From positions 2,232,001 through 2,296,000 of the forward strand of contig OZ253453.1 in assembly GCA_965261455.1 (NCBI GenBank): a stretch of DNA of 64,000 nt, read 5' to 3'. Within the stretch, counting starts at the first letter, position 1; the number at the start of each line of letters is the position of its first letter. Positions 9,317 to 17,857 of the stretch are shown here, piece by piece. The translations under genes and the position numbers were made by a program. The notes under the pieces were generated by a model, which had not been told where the DNA came from, searched no databases, and saw nothing but the letters and a program-made list of their open reading frames with translations. Origin of the DNA: DAOUKH01 sp965261455. GTDB taxonomy: Bacteria; Chloroflexota; Dehalococcoidia; SHYB01.

Positions 9317-10114
9317 ATGGACGAAGCCAAGGTCCTGTACGAGAGCCGGGACCACGTCGCTCGGATCACCCTGAACCGCCCCGACGTGCTCAATGCCTTC
9401 GACGAAGAGATGGCAGAGCAGCTCGACGCTGCCGTCGAACGGGCCCGCGACGACGACGGCGTGTGGGCCGTGGTGCTCAGCGGCGCGGGGTCGAGCTTCT
9501 GCGCCGGTCAGGACCTGCGCTTCTCCGAAAGCAAGCCGCCCGGGGAGCGGGCCTCCGCGACGGCGGCGATCGAGCGCCGGGGGCACCTCGCCTGGAGCGC
9601 CTACAACCTCTACCTGCTCGACAAGCCGCTGATCGGCGCGCTCCGCGGCAACACCGTGGGCGGCGGCCTCGGACTCGCCCTCGCCTGTGATGTCCGCGTC
9701 GCCGCCGAGGACGCCCGCTTCGCCACGATCTTCGCCAAGCGCGGCTACTCCGTCGACTCTGGCGTGAGCCTGCTCCTCCCCCTCGTCGTGGGCTACCCGC
9801 GGGCCGCCGAGCTCGTCTTCACCTCGCGCTTCATCGACGCCGCGGAAGCCCTCGAAATCGGCCTCGTGAACCGTGTCGTCGCCTCCGCCGAGTTCGACGG
9901 AGCTATCGACGAGCTAGCCCGCGAGATGACCCAACAAGCCCCGGTCGCGGCGCGGCTCTCCAAGCGCGCCCTCCGCCGGACGATGGACCGCGAGGCGCTC
10001 GCCGCCCACGAGCTCGAGCTCTATGAGGTCTCCGTCAACCTCAAGACTCAGGACATGGACGAAGGCCGCCGCGCTTTCCTCGAGAAACGCGCCCCCGACT
10101 GGAAGGGCGTATGA
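9317..10114 (+). CDS. Enoyl-CoA hydratase/isomerase family protein (copy 1)
   Basis: 265 aa, ATG 9317 after GGAGAGGAAGC. Crotonase fold. HVARITLNRPDVLNAF at about 11-26, the oxyanion-hole segment GAGSSFCAGQDL at about 58-69, and GNTVGGGLGLALACDVRVA at about 113-131. Such enzymes hydrate or isomerise acyl-CoA thioesters in beta-oxidation or aromatic/branched acid degradation. A weak promoter (TTCGCC-N17-TACAAT, 9241-9269) precedes it. Its stop overlaps the start of a second homologue in ATGA, so the two are translationally coupled. The two proteins share motifs along their whole length (for example KRALRR and FLEKR.P near the C termini) and probably arose by tandem duplication. Confidence 0.88.
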   Translation: MDEAKVLYESRDHVARITLNRPDVLNAFDEEMAEQLDAAVERARDDDGVWAVVLSGAGSSFCAGQDLRFSESKPPGERASATAAIERRGHLAWSAYNLYLLDKPLIGALRGNTVGGGLGLALACDVRVAAEDARFATIFAKRGYSVDSGVSLLLPLVVGYPRAAELVFTSRFIDAAEALEIGLVNRVVASAEFDGAIDELAREMTQQAPVAARLSKRALRRTMDREALAAHELELYEVSVNLKTQDMDEGRRAFLEKRAPDWKGV

Positions 10115-10947
10115 GCGCCGCCGCGCCGCCGCCGCCCTCGCCAGAAGGAGACGGCGGGCCGCCCGTCCTCTACCGTGTCGCCAATGGCATCGCGACGATC
10201 ACGTTGAACCGGCCCCGCCGGCTCAACGCCGTCGACCGCGCGACCGCATTGCTCTTCGACCGCATCTGCCGCGAGGCCGCCACCGACCCCGAGGCGCATG
10301 TCGTGGTCCTCGCCGGGGCGGGGACGAGCTTCTGCGCCGGCGCCGACCTGCGCGCCACCACCGACGTCGCCGCCGCCAACAACAACACCCCCGCGGCAAA
10401 CTTGCAACGGTCCGGCCACCTGGGCTGGTGCGCCTACAACCTCTTCCAAATCGATAAGCCGGCCATCGCCGCGATTCAAGGGAACGCCGTGGGCGGCGGC
10501 CTCGGACTCGCCTTGGCCTGCGACATCCGCATCGCCGCCGAGGACGCCCGCTTCTCGGCGATGTTCACCAAGCGCGCCCTGACTCCCGATTCCGGCGTCA
10601 GCCTCCTGCTCCCCTCCGCCGTCCGCTACCCCAAGGCCGCCGAGATGATCCTCACGTCGCGCTTCGTGGACGCCCGCGAGGCGCTGAAGATGGGCCTCGT
10701 GAACCGCGTGGTCCCCACGGATGGCCTGGAAGACGCCGCCTACGGCATGGCGCGGCTCATTACCGAGTCCGCCCCCGTCGCGGTGCGCCTGAGCAAGCGC
10801 GCCCTCCGCCGTCCGCTCGACCGCGAGGCCGCCGCCGCGTTCGAATACGAGTCCTACGGCGGCCTCGTCACCGCCAAGACCGAAGACCGCGCCGAAGGCC
10901 GCCACGCCTTCCTGGAGAAGCGCCCCCCGCGGTGGACCGGCCGCTGA
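10111..10947 (+). CDS. Enoyl-CoA hydratase/isomerase family protein (copy 2)
   Basis: 278 aa, overlapping copy 1 by 4 bases. Crotonase fold with GIATITLNRPRRLNAVD, GAGTSFCAGADLRA and GNAVGGGLGLALACDIRIA, i.e. the same oxyanion-hole and CoA-binding elements as copy 1. The Pro/Ala-rich N-terminal 15 residues are extra. Divergence between the copies is concentrated in the segment after the oxyanion hole (a run of Ala/Asn residues around 85-100 here). The pair may form a heteromeric hydratase or have different acyl-CoA preferences; neither can be decided from sequence. The next gene starts about 40 bases downstream on the same strand. Confidence 0.87.
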   Translation: MSAAAPPPPSPEGDGGPPVLYRVANGIATITLNRPRRLNAVDRATALLFDRICREAATDPEAHVVVLAGAGTSFCAGADLRATTDVAAANNNTPAANLQRSGHLGWCAYNLFQIDKPAIAAIQGNAVGGGLGLALACDIRIAAEDARFSAMFTKRALTPDSGVSLLLPSAVRYPKAAEMILTSRFVDAREALKMGLVNRVVPTDGLEDAAYGMARLITESAPVAVRLSKRALRRPLDREAAAAFEYESYGGLVTAKTEDRAEGRHAFLEKRPPRWTGR

Positions 10948-10988
10948 CGCCGCCGACCCTAGAGACCCAAACCGAAGGGCGGACTACA

Positions 10989-12143
10989 ATGGAGAGACCT
11001 CCAGTGAGGGATCTCCAGCCCATGGACGAACCACGACCGGACGTCAAAGCGCGCCTCGACGCGCTGTGGAACGACTTCGAGGCCCATGCGGCGCGCTTGA
11101 CGGGCTATCCGTGTAACCTCGACTTCGACTACTCCGCGCTGCTGCCCATCATGCGGTACGCCGCCAACAACGTCGGCGACCCCTTCCACGAGAGCAACTT
11201 CAAGAGCAACACCCACGAGATCGAGCGTGAGGTCATCGCCCAGTTCGCCGATTTCATGCGCCTAGACCCCAAGGAGATGTGGGGCTACGTCACCACCGGC
11301 GGGACCGAGGGCAACATGTACGGCCTGTACATGGCGCGAGAGATCTTCCCCGACGGCGTGGTCTACTTCTCGCAGGACACCCACTACAGCGTCCTCAAGA
11401 TTCTGCGCGTACTGAACATGCGCCAAGTCATGATCCGGAGCCAGGACAACGGGGAGATCGAGTACGAGGACCTCTACGAGACGATACGGGTCTACCGCGA
11501 CGCGCCGGTGATCTTCATGGCGAACATCGGGGCCACGATGAAGGGCGCCGTGGACGACCTCGACAAGGTGCGGGGCATCCTCCGCGACCTGGCGATTACC
11601 AAGTCCTACATCCACGCCGACGCCGCCCTGAGCGGCATGATCTTGCCGTTCGTCGAAGACCCGCAGCCCTACGGCTTCGATGCCGGCGCCGACAGCGTCT
11701 CGATCAGCGGACACAAGCTCATCGGCTCCCCGATACCCTGCGGCGTCGTGCTGACCAAGCAGAGCTACGTGGCCCGCATCGCGCGCGGTGTCGAATACGT
11801 GGGCGTCCTCGACACCACCCTGCCGGGGTCGCGTAACGCCCTGACGCCGCTCATTCTCTGGTACGCGTTCCAGCGCCACGGGTTGGAGGGCTTCAAGAGC
11901 ATCGTGACGGAGATGCTGGCGGTCGCCCAGTACGCCGTCGATCGCTTCAACCGCCGGGGCCTTCCGGCATGGCGGCACAAGAACTCGGTGACGGTCGTCT
12001 TCCCCAGGCCGCCGAAGGATATCGAGCGAAAGTGGCAGATGGCCGCCGAAGGGGACATCGCCCACATCATCACCATGCCGCACGTGACGCGCGCCACCGT
12101 CGACGCGGTCGTCGATGATTGCGTCAGGGCACAAGCAGCCTGA
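10989..12143 (+). CDS. hdc: PLP-dependent histidine decarboxylase (group II type)
   Basis: 384 aa from ATG 10989; ATG 11022 is a possible alternative. Fold-type I PLP enzyme. TTGGTEGNMYGLYMAREIFPDG, HADAALSGM (Asp that pairs with the PLP nitrogen) and SISGHKLIGSPIPCGV, with K243 as the Schiff-base lysine, are the signatures of bacterial PLP histidine decarboxylase and the closely related plant serine decarboxylase. It would make histamine (or an analogous amine) and CO2 in the cytosol. The length is close to the usual 378 aa. It follows the hydratase pair and precedes a double-ACT protein, a neighbour that suggests amino-acid sensing. Substrate specificity between His and Ser/other amino acids is uncertain. 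Confidence 0.82.
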   Translation: MERPPVRDLQPMDEPRPDVKARLDALWNDFEAHAARLTGYPCNLDFDYSALLPIMRYAANNVGDPFHESNFKSNTHEIEREVIAQFADFMRLDPKEMWGYVTTGGTEGNMYGLYMAREIFPDGVVYFSQDTHYSVLKILRVLNMRQVMIRSQDNGEIEYEDLYETIRVYRDAPVIFMANIGATMKGAVDDLDKVRGILRDLAITKSYIHADAALSGMILPFVEDPQPYGFDAGADSVSISGHKLIGSPIPCGVVLTKQSYVARIARGVEYVGVLDTTLPGSRNALTPLILWYAFQRHGLEGFKSIVTEMLAVAQYAVDRFNRRGLPAWRHKNSVTVVFPRPPKDIERKWQMAAEGDIAHIITMPHVTRATVDAVVDDCVRAQAA

Positions 12144-12169
12144 CCCGGCTACGCCCGAAGGAGACATCG

Positions 12170-12565
12170 ATGAGCCGCATCATCGTCACGGTGAAAAACG
12201 AGGTCGGGGTCATTGCCGACATCAGCGCGGCCTTGGCCCATGCGGGCATCAACATCGAGACCATCGACGCCGTCGGCGGCCTCGACGAACGGGGCGTCGT
12301 CGTCCTGTCCACAAACGACGATGACCGCGCGCTCCACGTGCTAAAAGACGCGGGATTCCGCTCAATCACCGACGATACCCTCGTCCTTCGGCTACCCGAC
12401 GAGCCTGGCGCACTGGCAAAAGTGGCGGAACGCTTCAAGCAGGCCGGCGTAAACATACGCAGCCTGCACATCCTAAGCCGCCACACCGGCTACTCGATGA
12501 TCGCCCTCACCGCCGACGACCGCGCCCAAGCGGAGGCGCTAGTCGGAGAGGACGCCATCCTCTAA
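12170..12565 (+). CDS. Double ACT-domain protein
   Basis: 131 aa. ATG 12170 follows GAAGGAGA at ideal spacing. The protein is simply two ACT domains: residues 1-65 (IIVTVKNEVGVIADISAALAHAGINIETID) and 68-131 (LVLRLPDEPGALAKVAERFKQAGVNIRSLHI). Each has the small-molecule-binding Gly/Asp loop between strand 1 and helix 1. There is no catalytic domain. Stand-alone ACT pairs usually bind amino acids and act as regulatory subunits or sensors. Position 26 bases after the decarboxylase gene suggests that it senses histidine or the amine product, or modulates that enzyme. This is an inference from context. Confidence 0.85.
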   Translation: MSRIIVTVKNEVGVIADISAALAHAGINIETIDAVGGLDERGVVVLSTNDDDRALHVLKDAGFRSITDDTLVLRLPDEPGALAKVAERFKQAGVNIRSLHILSRHTGYSMIALTADDRAQAEALVGEDAIL

Positions 12566-12596
12566 CCGGGTCTCTCCCCGCTTCCGCCTTCCCTCC

Positions 12597-12625
12597 TTGG
12601 CAACCTCCGTGCCTTGGCCTATAGT
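12597..12625 (+). promoter_or_regulatory. Sigma70-type promoter for the amidohydrolase
   Basis: TTGGCA at 12597-12602, 17-bp spacer, TATAGT at 12620-12625. The expected transcription start is near 12632 and the ATG is at 12673 with GGAGGTGGCGC just before it. Confidence 0.6.
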
Positions 12626-12672
12626 CGCCCTGCGGTCACGCCGTTGGAGGCGCGGCCCAACGGAGGTGGCGC

Positions 12673-13800
12673 ATGACCGCGCGGCGAGCGATCTCAGGTG
12701 ATTCTCATACGATGGAGCCGGGCGAACTCTGGGCAGAACGGCTCGACAAGCCGTTCCGCGATGACGCCCCCCGCGTGGTCGATAACGAGAACGGGGTAGG
12801 CTCCGCCTTCGCGATTCCCGGCCTCGGCAGACAGCAGATCTCAGGAGCCTGGGCCCTAGGCAAGAACGACAAGGATCTCACCGAGCATCTCCTCAAGTCG
12901 ACGATGAAGGACGCGCGGCCCGGCGGCTGGGACCCCGCGGCCCGGCTCGAAGACCAAGACGCCGACAGCGTCGAGGCCGAAGTCCTCTACAGCACGCTGG
13001 GCCTCCGGCTCTACCCCATGGACTACCCCGAGCTGCAGCACGCCTGCTTCCAGGTCTACAACGACTGGTTGAGCGAGTTCTGTTCCTACTCCCCCAATCG
13101 TCTCCACGGCGTCGCCATGATCTCGCTTTGGGACGTTGAGCGGGGCGCCCAAGAGTTGCGCCGCGCCGCCGACTTGGGGCTGAAGGGCGGCATGATCTGG
13201 GCCTCGCCCCCGCTCAGCCGCCCCTATTTCCACCGGATGTACGACCCGCTCTGGGAGACAGCCCAAGAGCTTTCCCTGCCGCTCTCGCTGCACATCGTCT
13301 CCGGCATGGGCCCCGAGAGCAGCATACCCCCGCTCGGCACGGATCCCGGGCAGGGCGGTCCGTCGAAATACATGAACCTGATCCAGGAGATACAGCGCTC
13401 CCTCGCCGACATCGTCCTCGGCGGCGTCCTCGAACGCTTCCCCCGCCTCAAGATTATCGGCGCCGAGTGCGAGACGGGCTGGCTTCCCCACTTCATGCAG
13501 CGCATGGATCACGCCAACCACAAGTTCGCCGCCAAGATCGGCAATCCCCTGAGCATGGAACCCTCCGAGTACATGAAGCGTCAGGTCTGGGTAACCTTCC
13601 TCGACGACGCCGTCGGGGCGGCAAACGCCGGCGAGTACGGCGAGCACAGCTACATGTGGGGCAACGACTACCCCCACACCGATTCCACCTGGCCCAACTC
13701 CCGCGCCGTGATCGACCGCTGCTTCGACGGCCTCCCCGAACAGGTCTCGCGCAAGATCCTCTTCGAGAACGCCGCCGAGCTCTACCACATCGACCTCTAG
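12673..13800 (+). CDS. Amidohydrolase (ACMSD-like, PF04909)
   Basis: 375 aa, ATG after a strong GGAGG. TIM-barrel metal-dependent hydrolase or decarboxylase. SGDSHTMEP at about 8-16 is the first metal-binding strand. HIVSG at about 211, EC.TGWLPHFMQRMDH at about 263-278 and WGNDYPHTDSTWP at about 329-341 hold the later His, Glu and Asp ligands. Relatives include ACMSD and gamma-resorcylate decarboxylase, as well as many uncharacterised proteins in aromatic or xenobiotic catabolism loci. It is followed after 9 bases by a VOC-superfamily gene; the two may handle one pathway. The substrate is unknown. Confidence 0.85.
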   Translation: MTARRAISGDSHTMEPGELWAERLDKPFRDDAPRVVDNENGVGSAFAIPGLGRQQISGAWALGKNDKDLTEHLLKSTMKDARPGGWDPAARLEDQDADSVEAEVLYSTLGLRLYPMDYPELQHACFQVYNDWLSEFCSYSPNRLHGVAMISLWDVERGAQELRRAADLGLKGGMIWASPPLSRPYFHRMYDPLWETAQELSLPLSLHIVSGMGPESSIPPLGTDPGQGGPSKYMNLIQEIQRSLADIVLGGVLERFPRLKIIGAECETGWLPHFMQRMDHANHKFAAKIGNPLSMEPSEYMKRQVWVTFLDDAVGAANAGEYGEHSYMWGNDYPHTDSTWPNSRAVIDRCFDGLPEQVSRKILFENAAELYHIDL

Positions 13801-13809
13801 CCCCGCGCC

Positions 13810-14289
13810 ATGAGCATTCAGCGCGTCTCGCACCTCTGCTTCCGCGTCTCCGACCTAGAGCGCTCCCGCCGGTTCTACGAAGACGTGCTCGGCTTCCGCC
13901 CGCTGTACGAGATCGACACCGTGGGCAGCCCCTCGACGCGCCTGCTGGGGCGGACCGACATCCGCCTCACCGGCGTCTGGCTGGAGCGCGACGGCTTCAC
14001 CCTCCAGCTTCAGCAGCTCCACGTGGATGGCCTGGCAAAGCCCAAGCGCGACACCGTCGAGATCGGCTACAGCCACGTGGCAATCCGCGTCTCCAACCTG
14101 GACACGGTAGTCGACCGGCTCGTAGCCGCGGGCGCCGACGTGCTCACCGCCTCGCGCACCGTGAACGCTAGGCCCGACGGCGTTGAATCAGGCGCCGTCT
14201 TCATCAACGACCCCGACGGCATCCGCCTCGAGCTCGTCCAAATCCCCGGCGACCCCACAGGCCCGATCACCGCCCCGGAGCAGGACTAG
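13810..14289 (+). CDS. VOC-superfamily (glyoxalase/dioxygenase-like) protein
   Basis: 159 aa. Two beta-alpha-beta-beta-beta modules: residues 1-70 beginning RVSHLCFRVSDLERSRRFYEDVLGF, and about 78-150 beginning SHVAIRVSNLDTVVDRLVAAGADV and ending FINDPDGIRLELVQ. Metal ligands are expected at His6, Gln75-region and Glu at about 142. The fold covers glyoxalase I, ring-cleavage dioxygenases and epimerases; the reaction cannot be chosen from sequence. It is in a likely operon with the amidohydrolase, and its last 4 bases overlap the end of the convergent mazF. Confidence 0.82.
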   Translation: MSIQRVSHLCFRVSDLERSRRFYEDVLGFRPLYEIDTVGSPSTRLLGRTDIRLTGVWLERDGFTLQLQQLHVDGLAKPKRDTVEIGYSHVAIRVSNLDTVVDRLVAAGADVLTASRTVNARPDGVESGAVFINDPDGIRLELVQIPGDPTGPITAPEQD

Positions 14290-14639
14290 GGGTCGGAGTT
14301 CAGTCCCAAGAGCGTCTGTAGCTTCTCGAGGACTTCACTCACCACCCGCGGTGAGGTCCGGCACGCAAAGCGAGTGTCTCGCGCCCTCCAGTCCAGGCTC
14401 TTAACCTGGTCGGCGAGGATGACTCCCTTGATGGGGCTCGACGCGGGGAGGACCACCTCGAAAGGGTACCCCTTCACCTTGGAAGTGACCGGGCCAAACA
14501 GGGCCAGGCCGACTTTCTCGTTGTAGCTTGCCGGGCTTAGGACGATGGCGGGACGCCGTTTGGTCTGCTCACGGCCGGCCTGCGGGTCAAAAGTCAGCCA
14601 CACGATGTCTCCCCTGGCGGGGGTATACCGCTCTACCAT
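14286..14639 (-). CDS. mazF: MazF/PemK-family mRNA interferase toxin
   Basis: 117 aa, normal length for MazF. RGDIVWLTFDPQAGREQTKRRPAIVLSP at about 9-36 contains the MazF fold signature. The conserved GxEQ(x)xxRP pocket carries the catalytic Arg, and VTSKVKGYPFEV and KGVILADQVKSLDW are the further MazF strands. It would cleave mRNA at a short motif. The start overlaps the end of the upstream mazE by 7 bases, the usual coupled order of antitoxin then toxin. Confidence 0.92.
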   Translation of the reverse strand: MVERYTPARGDIVWLTFDPQAGREQTKRRPAIVLSPASYNEKVGLALFGPVTSKVKGYPFEVVLPASSPIKGVILADQVKSLDWRARDTRFACRTSPRVVSEVLEKLQTLLGLNSDP

Positions 14640-14872
14640 TCCTCATTGCCCACAGGTGGGCCGGCGTCTTGCTCGGGATGCAGATTCTCTGGCGTGATCT
14701 GGTCTAGCATCTCGGCCAGGGGCCGCGTCTTCTTTCGCAGCACGAGCTGGCCATCGAGCGAGGCCATCTCGATTTCGGAGCCTTCTCGCACACCCCATTG
14801 CTCGGCAATGGGTTTGGGGATGCGGACGGCGAGGCTGGCGCCCCACTTCGAGATGCGTGTCTTTACGCCCAT
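14633..14872 (-). CDS. mazE: MazE/AbrB-type antitoxin
   Basis: 79 aa from ATG 14872; an upstream in-frame ATG (14908) would add 12 residues unlike MazE. The N-terminal swapped-hairpin AbrB domain is seen as VKTRISKWGASLAVRIPKPIAEQWGVREGSEIEM. The acidic C-terminal tail (ITPENLHPEQDAGPP) should wrap and inhibit MazF. The AbrB domain binds palindromic DNA, and a perfect AATATC-N5-GATATT palindrome covers the -10 region upstream, so the operon is likely autoregulated. Confidence 0.9.
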   Translation of the reverse strand: MGVKTRISKWGASLAVRIPKPIAEQWGVREGSEIEMASLDGQLVLRKKTRPLAEMLDQITPENLHPEQDAGPPVGNEEW

Positions 14873-14924
14873 AGTTACATCCACGATCCCTTCGGAGTGT
14901 TGAGCCATGAGGAATACCAGCAGG

Positions 14925-14963
14925 AATATCTAAAAGATATTTTCTCAGCGGTAGCCTTGTCAA
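14925..14963 (-). promoter_or_regulatory. mazEF promoter with overlapping palindromic operator
   Basis: On the minus strand TTGACA (14958-14963), an 18-bp spacer and TATCTT (14934-14939) form a near-consensus promoter. The palindrome AATATC-taaaa-GATATT occupies 14925-14941 and covers the -10 element and start site. This is where an AbrB-fold antitoxin would bind to repress. Confidence 0.7.
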
Positions 14964-15087
14964 GGCTCCACGGCTCTCTATGCCTCACGAGCCGTCATGC
15001 GGCTCCCCAAATGGTATTCCGACGGCCAAGCGTATACGTCGGCGAGCGTCGGAAGGCGCTCTAGTTCGGAGCGAAAATGGTCCGCCG

Positions 15088-15666
15088 TTACCCCGCCGGG
15101 GGCAGCTTGACCGCTTCATCCCCTACGCGAACGGCTCCCGACTGCACGACCTTGGCATTGGCGCCGCGGAGCCTCAGCGCTCGTCCCTCCGGGGTACTCA
15201 CGAACCGCAGCGCGTCTTGGCCGAATCGCGCGGCGAACTTCGCGCAGCCGGTGTGCGGCTTCTTCGAAACCTCGATCACCGCGGAGCCTACACGGAGCCG
15301 CGTTCCCGGCGGCAGGTTCTCGATGCTCAGATCGAGGTCTATCAGAAGCTGGTCCCCTGACAACTCCCACCGTTCCTCCGACTGCGCGATGAGCGAGAGA
15401 AAGCGTGCGTTCATCACCGTGACTTGCGCGACCGGGTCCGCCTTGCCGTCGGGAGTAGTGGGGTTCGCTCGCACCTTCCAGTTGTCGCCGACAAGACCCA
15501 GATCCACGTCGAGCTCACCCTCCGTGGGGACCTCGCGCCGGTTCACGTCAGGCCGCCGAACAAGCTTTACCAGCGGGCCGCTATCTTTCGGCGACTGGAG
15601 GACGTGCCCAAAGCCGGCTTCAAGCTGCTCCTTCGTCGGGTGGTCGACCACCCCCTCAGCATTCAC
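15088..15666 (-). CDS. MOSC-domain protein
   Basis: 192 aa. MOSC (molybdenum cofactor sulfurase C-terminal) beta-barrel domain across most of the protein: LVGDNWKVR, QVTVMNARFLSLIA, GDQLLIDLDLSIENLPPGTRLRVG, and KPHTGCAKFAARFG with the conserved Cys. MOSC proteins handle sulfur for, or reduce substrates with, the molybdenum cofactor. It starts 6 bases after the stop of the alpha/beta hydrolase gene, so it is probably the distal gene of the LLM-hydrolase-MOSC operon. A molybdate importer lies at 39-42 kb. Confidence 0.85.
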   Translation of the reverse strand: MNAEGVVDHPTKEQLEAGFGHVLQSPKDSGPLVKLVRRPDVNRREVPTEGELDVDLGLVGDNWKVRANPTTPDGKADPVAQVTVMNARFLSLIAQSEERWELSGDQLLIDLDLSIENLPPGTRLRVGSAVIEVSKKPHTGCAKFAARFGQDALRFVSTPEGRALRLRGANAKVVQSGAVRVGDEAVKLPPAG

Positions 15667-15672
15667 CCATCG

Positions 15673-16455
15673 CTACCCCAAGAACTCCCGCAGCGCCGCG
15701 ACGAAGGCTTCCGGCCGCTCCAGCATGGGGTAGTGGCCGGCGTCGGGGATCGTGACGAGGCGCGAGCCCGCGATCCGGTCTTGGAAGAGCCCGCCGTAGG
15801 ACGGGGGCACGATCTTGTCGGACTCGCCCCAGATCAGCAGCGTGGGCGCGGCGATGCGGTGGATGCGCTTGCGCAGCCCCTTGTCTGGTATCGGCCAGAG
15901 GAACTTGCCCGCCGTCGAAAGCGACTTGGCGCGGTCGATCACCGCGACCTTCTTCGCATCCACGCCGTCGGGAATCGAGTAAAGGCCGCGTTGCAGGGCC
16001 GCCTCGGGGTCGGCCCAAGAAAGCTGCGCCGTGTCCTTCACCGTGGTGGCGAAGATGTCGGCCACGGGGTTCTCGTCGTCCCACAGGCCGAACGGGTCCA
16101 CGAGCGCCAGCTTCGACACCGCCGTATTGGCGATCGCCGCGATCTCCGCCGCGATCGCGCCGCCCAGCGAGTGGCCGACGATGACGGGCCGCTCGATGCC
16201 GAGGGCATCGAACAAGTCAAGGTGGTAGAGCGTGAGGTCGAGAAAGTCGGTTAGATCGTCGAGGCCGGTGGACTCGCCGAAGCCAGGCAGGACTGGCGCG
16301 ACGATCCGGTAGTCAGCCGCGAAGGCGTCGAGCCACTCGGGCCATGCCGGCAGCCCCGCGACGCCGTGGAGGAAGACCAAGGGCAGGCCACTGCCCGCGG
16401 TCCACACGTCGACCTCAAACGTTCCTCGAACGGATACCCGCTGCCGGTCCGCCAT
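15673..16455 (-). CDS. Alpha/beta hydrolase
   Basis: 260 aa from ATG 16455, preceded by AGGGA. Classical fold with oxyanion-hole HGVAG at about 30, nucleophile elbow GHSLGG at about 94-99, catalytic Asp in WGESDKIVPP at about 209-218, and catalytic His in DAGHYPMLERPEAF at about 236-249. It resembles C-C bond hydrolases of aromatic meta-cleavage and related esterases. It lies 29 bases downstream of an LLM-family monooxygenase-like gene, which suggests that it hydrolyses a product of that enzyme. Confidence 0.88.
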   Translation of the reverse strand: MADRQRVSVRGTFEVDVWTAGSGLPLVFLHGVAGLPAWPEWLDAFAADYRIVAPVLPGFGESTGLDDLTDFLDLTLYHLDLFDALGIERPVIVGHSLGGAIAAEIAAIANTAVSKLALVDPFGLWDDENPVADIFATTVKDTAQLSWADPEAALQRGLYSIPDGVDAKKVAVIDRAKSLSTAGKFLWPIPDKGLRKRIHRIAAPTLLIWGESDKIVPPSYGGLFQDRIAGSRLVTIPDAGHYPMLERPEAFVAALREFLG

Positions 16456-16484
16456 CGCCTGGTCCCTGCTTTCTCTCTTCTTGA

Positions 16485-17723
16485 CTAACCGCCGCTCGCC
16501 AGCGCCGCGGGCGTGCGGAGATCTTCCTGGGAGAGGCCCTTCGGATACCAGCGGTCCTCCCACTCCGACCACATGGGCCGCAGGTGCGGGAGCACTTCCT
16601 TGGCGATCATCTCGGTGTTGAACATCGTCTTCTCGCGCGTCATGTCGCCGAAGTGCGCCAGGAACATGAGGTGGCCGACGTTGAGGCGCTTGATCACGTC
16701 TTCGAGCTGCTCGCGCACCGTCGCCGGACTCCCCGCGACCACGAACCCGCCGTCGATGAGCTCCTTCCAGGTCAGCTCCTTGCGCCGGTCCCTGACGGGG
16801 GCCGAGAACTGCGATTCGAGCCCCGCCTCGATTGTGGCGACGGTCCGATAGCCGGGGGCCTCGGCGAACTTCGCCGAGATGTGCAGGCACTTGTCGTAGA
16901 AGTACTTGGCGTGGGGCCAGTAAAGCTCCTCGGCCTCGGCGTCGGAGTTAGCCACGGCCACGAGCTGCAGGAAGCCGGCTCGGTAGGGGTTCCGTTCGAC
17001 GCCGAGCTCGTCCACGGTGTTCCAGAAGCCGCCGAGGACCTGCTCGCCGCGCTTGTAGCCGGAGTAGCTCAGGTACGAGTACATGTAGTCCCGCTCGGTG
17101 ACCCACTTCCACGTCTCGATGCTGCCCCCGCCGGGCACCCACACTGGCGGGTGCGGCTTCTGGATCGGCTTGGGCCAAGTGTTGACGTAGCGCAGTTGGG
17201 TGTACTTGCCGTTGAAATGGAAGGGCTCGGTCTCCGTCCATGCCTTGATGATGAGGTTGTGGGCCTCGTCGTACTTGTCCCGGAGCGTCGCCGGCGTGGC
17301 CCCGTAGCAGTAGTTCGTGTCCATCGAGCTGCCCACCGGGAAGCCGGCCACCAGCCGCCCGCCGCTGATCACGTCGAGCATGGCGAACTCCTCCGCCACG
17401 CGAATCGGCGGGTTGTACAGCGCGATGCTGTTCCCCAGCACTACCACGGCGCAGTTTGCCGTGCTGCGCGCCAGCGAGGCGGCGATGATGTTCGGCGAGG
17501 GCATCATGCCGTAGGCGTTCTGATGATGCTCGTTCACGCAGACCCCGTCGAAGCCCACCTGCGCCGCGAACTCGAGCTCGTCCATGTACTCGTTGTACAT
17601 GCGGTGCCCCGCTGCGGGGTCGAAGAGGTCGCTCGGAGGATCGACCCAGACGCTGGGGTACTTGGTGGAGAAGTCGGGGGGCAACTCCTGATAGGGCATC
17701 AGGTGGAACCAGTAGAAGCGCAT
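16485..17723 (-). CDS. LLM-class flavin-dependent oxidoreductase
   Basis: 412 aa from ATG 17723, chosen because GGAGGT immediately precedes it and the family begins here (MRFYWFHLMPY). Luciferase-like TIM barrel with AAQVGFDGVCVNEHHQ (about 53-68), VVLGNSIALYNPPIRVAEEFAMLDVISGGRLVAGF split over about 95-130, and PPVWVPGGGSIET (about 197-209). Members are FMN- or F420-dependent monooxygenases and dehydrogenases. It leads an operon with the hydrolase and the MOSC protein. The substrate is unknown, and FMN versus F420 cannot be settled. Confidence 0.87.
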   Translation of the reverse strand: MRFYWFHLMPYQELPPDFSTKYPSVWVDPPSDLFDPAAGHRMYNEYMDELEFAAQVGFDGVCVNEHHQNAYGMMPSPNIIAASLARSTANCAVVVLGNSIALYNPPIRVAEEFAMLDVISGGRLVAGFPVGSSMDTNYCYGATPATLRDKYDEAHNLIIKAWTETEPFHFNGKYTQLRYVNTWPKPIQKPHPPVWVPGGGSIETWKWVTERDYMYSYLSYSGYKRGEQVLGGFWNTVDELGVERNPYRAGFLQLVAVANSDAEAEELYWPHAKYFYDKCLHISAKFAEAPGYRTVATIEAGLESQFSAPVRDRRKELTWKELIDGGFVVAGSPATVREQLEDVIKRLNVGHLMFLAHFGDMTREKTMFNTEMIAKEVLPHLRPMWSEWEDRWYPKGLSQEDLRTPAALASGG

Positions 17724-17857
17724 CACGACCTCCGGTACAGGCCCGGGACAGAATGGGAGGTAGTGTAGCCCGGCCCTCTTAGAAGTCAACGAACAAAACC
17801 GCCGGAGAGGCGGGGGCAGGGGCGGCTACACGCCGCGCTTGTTGGAGGCGTCGAGCC

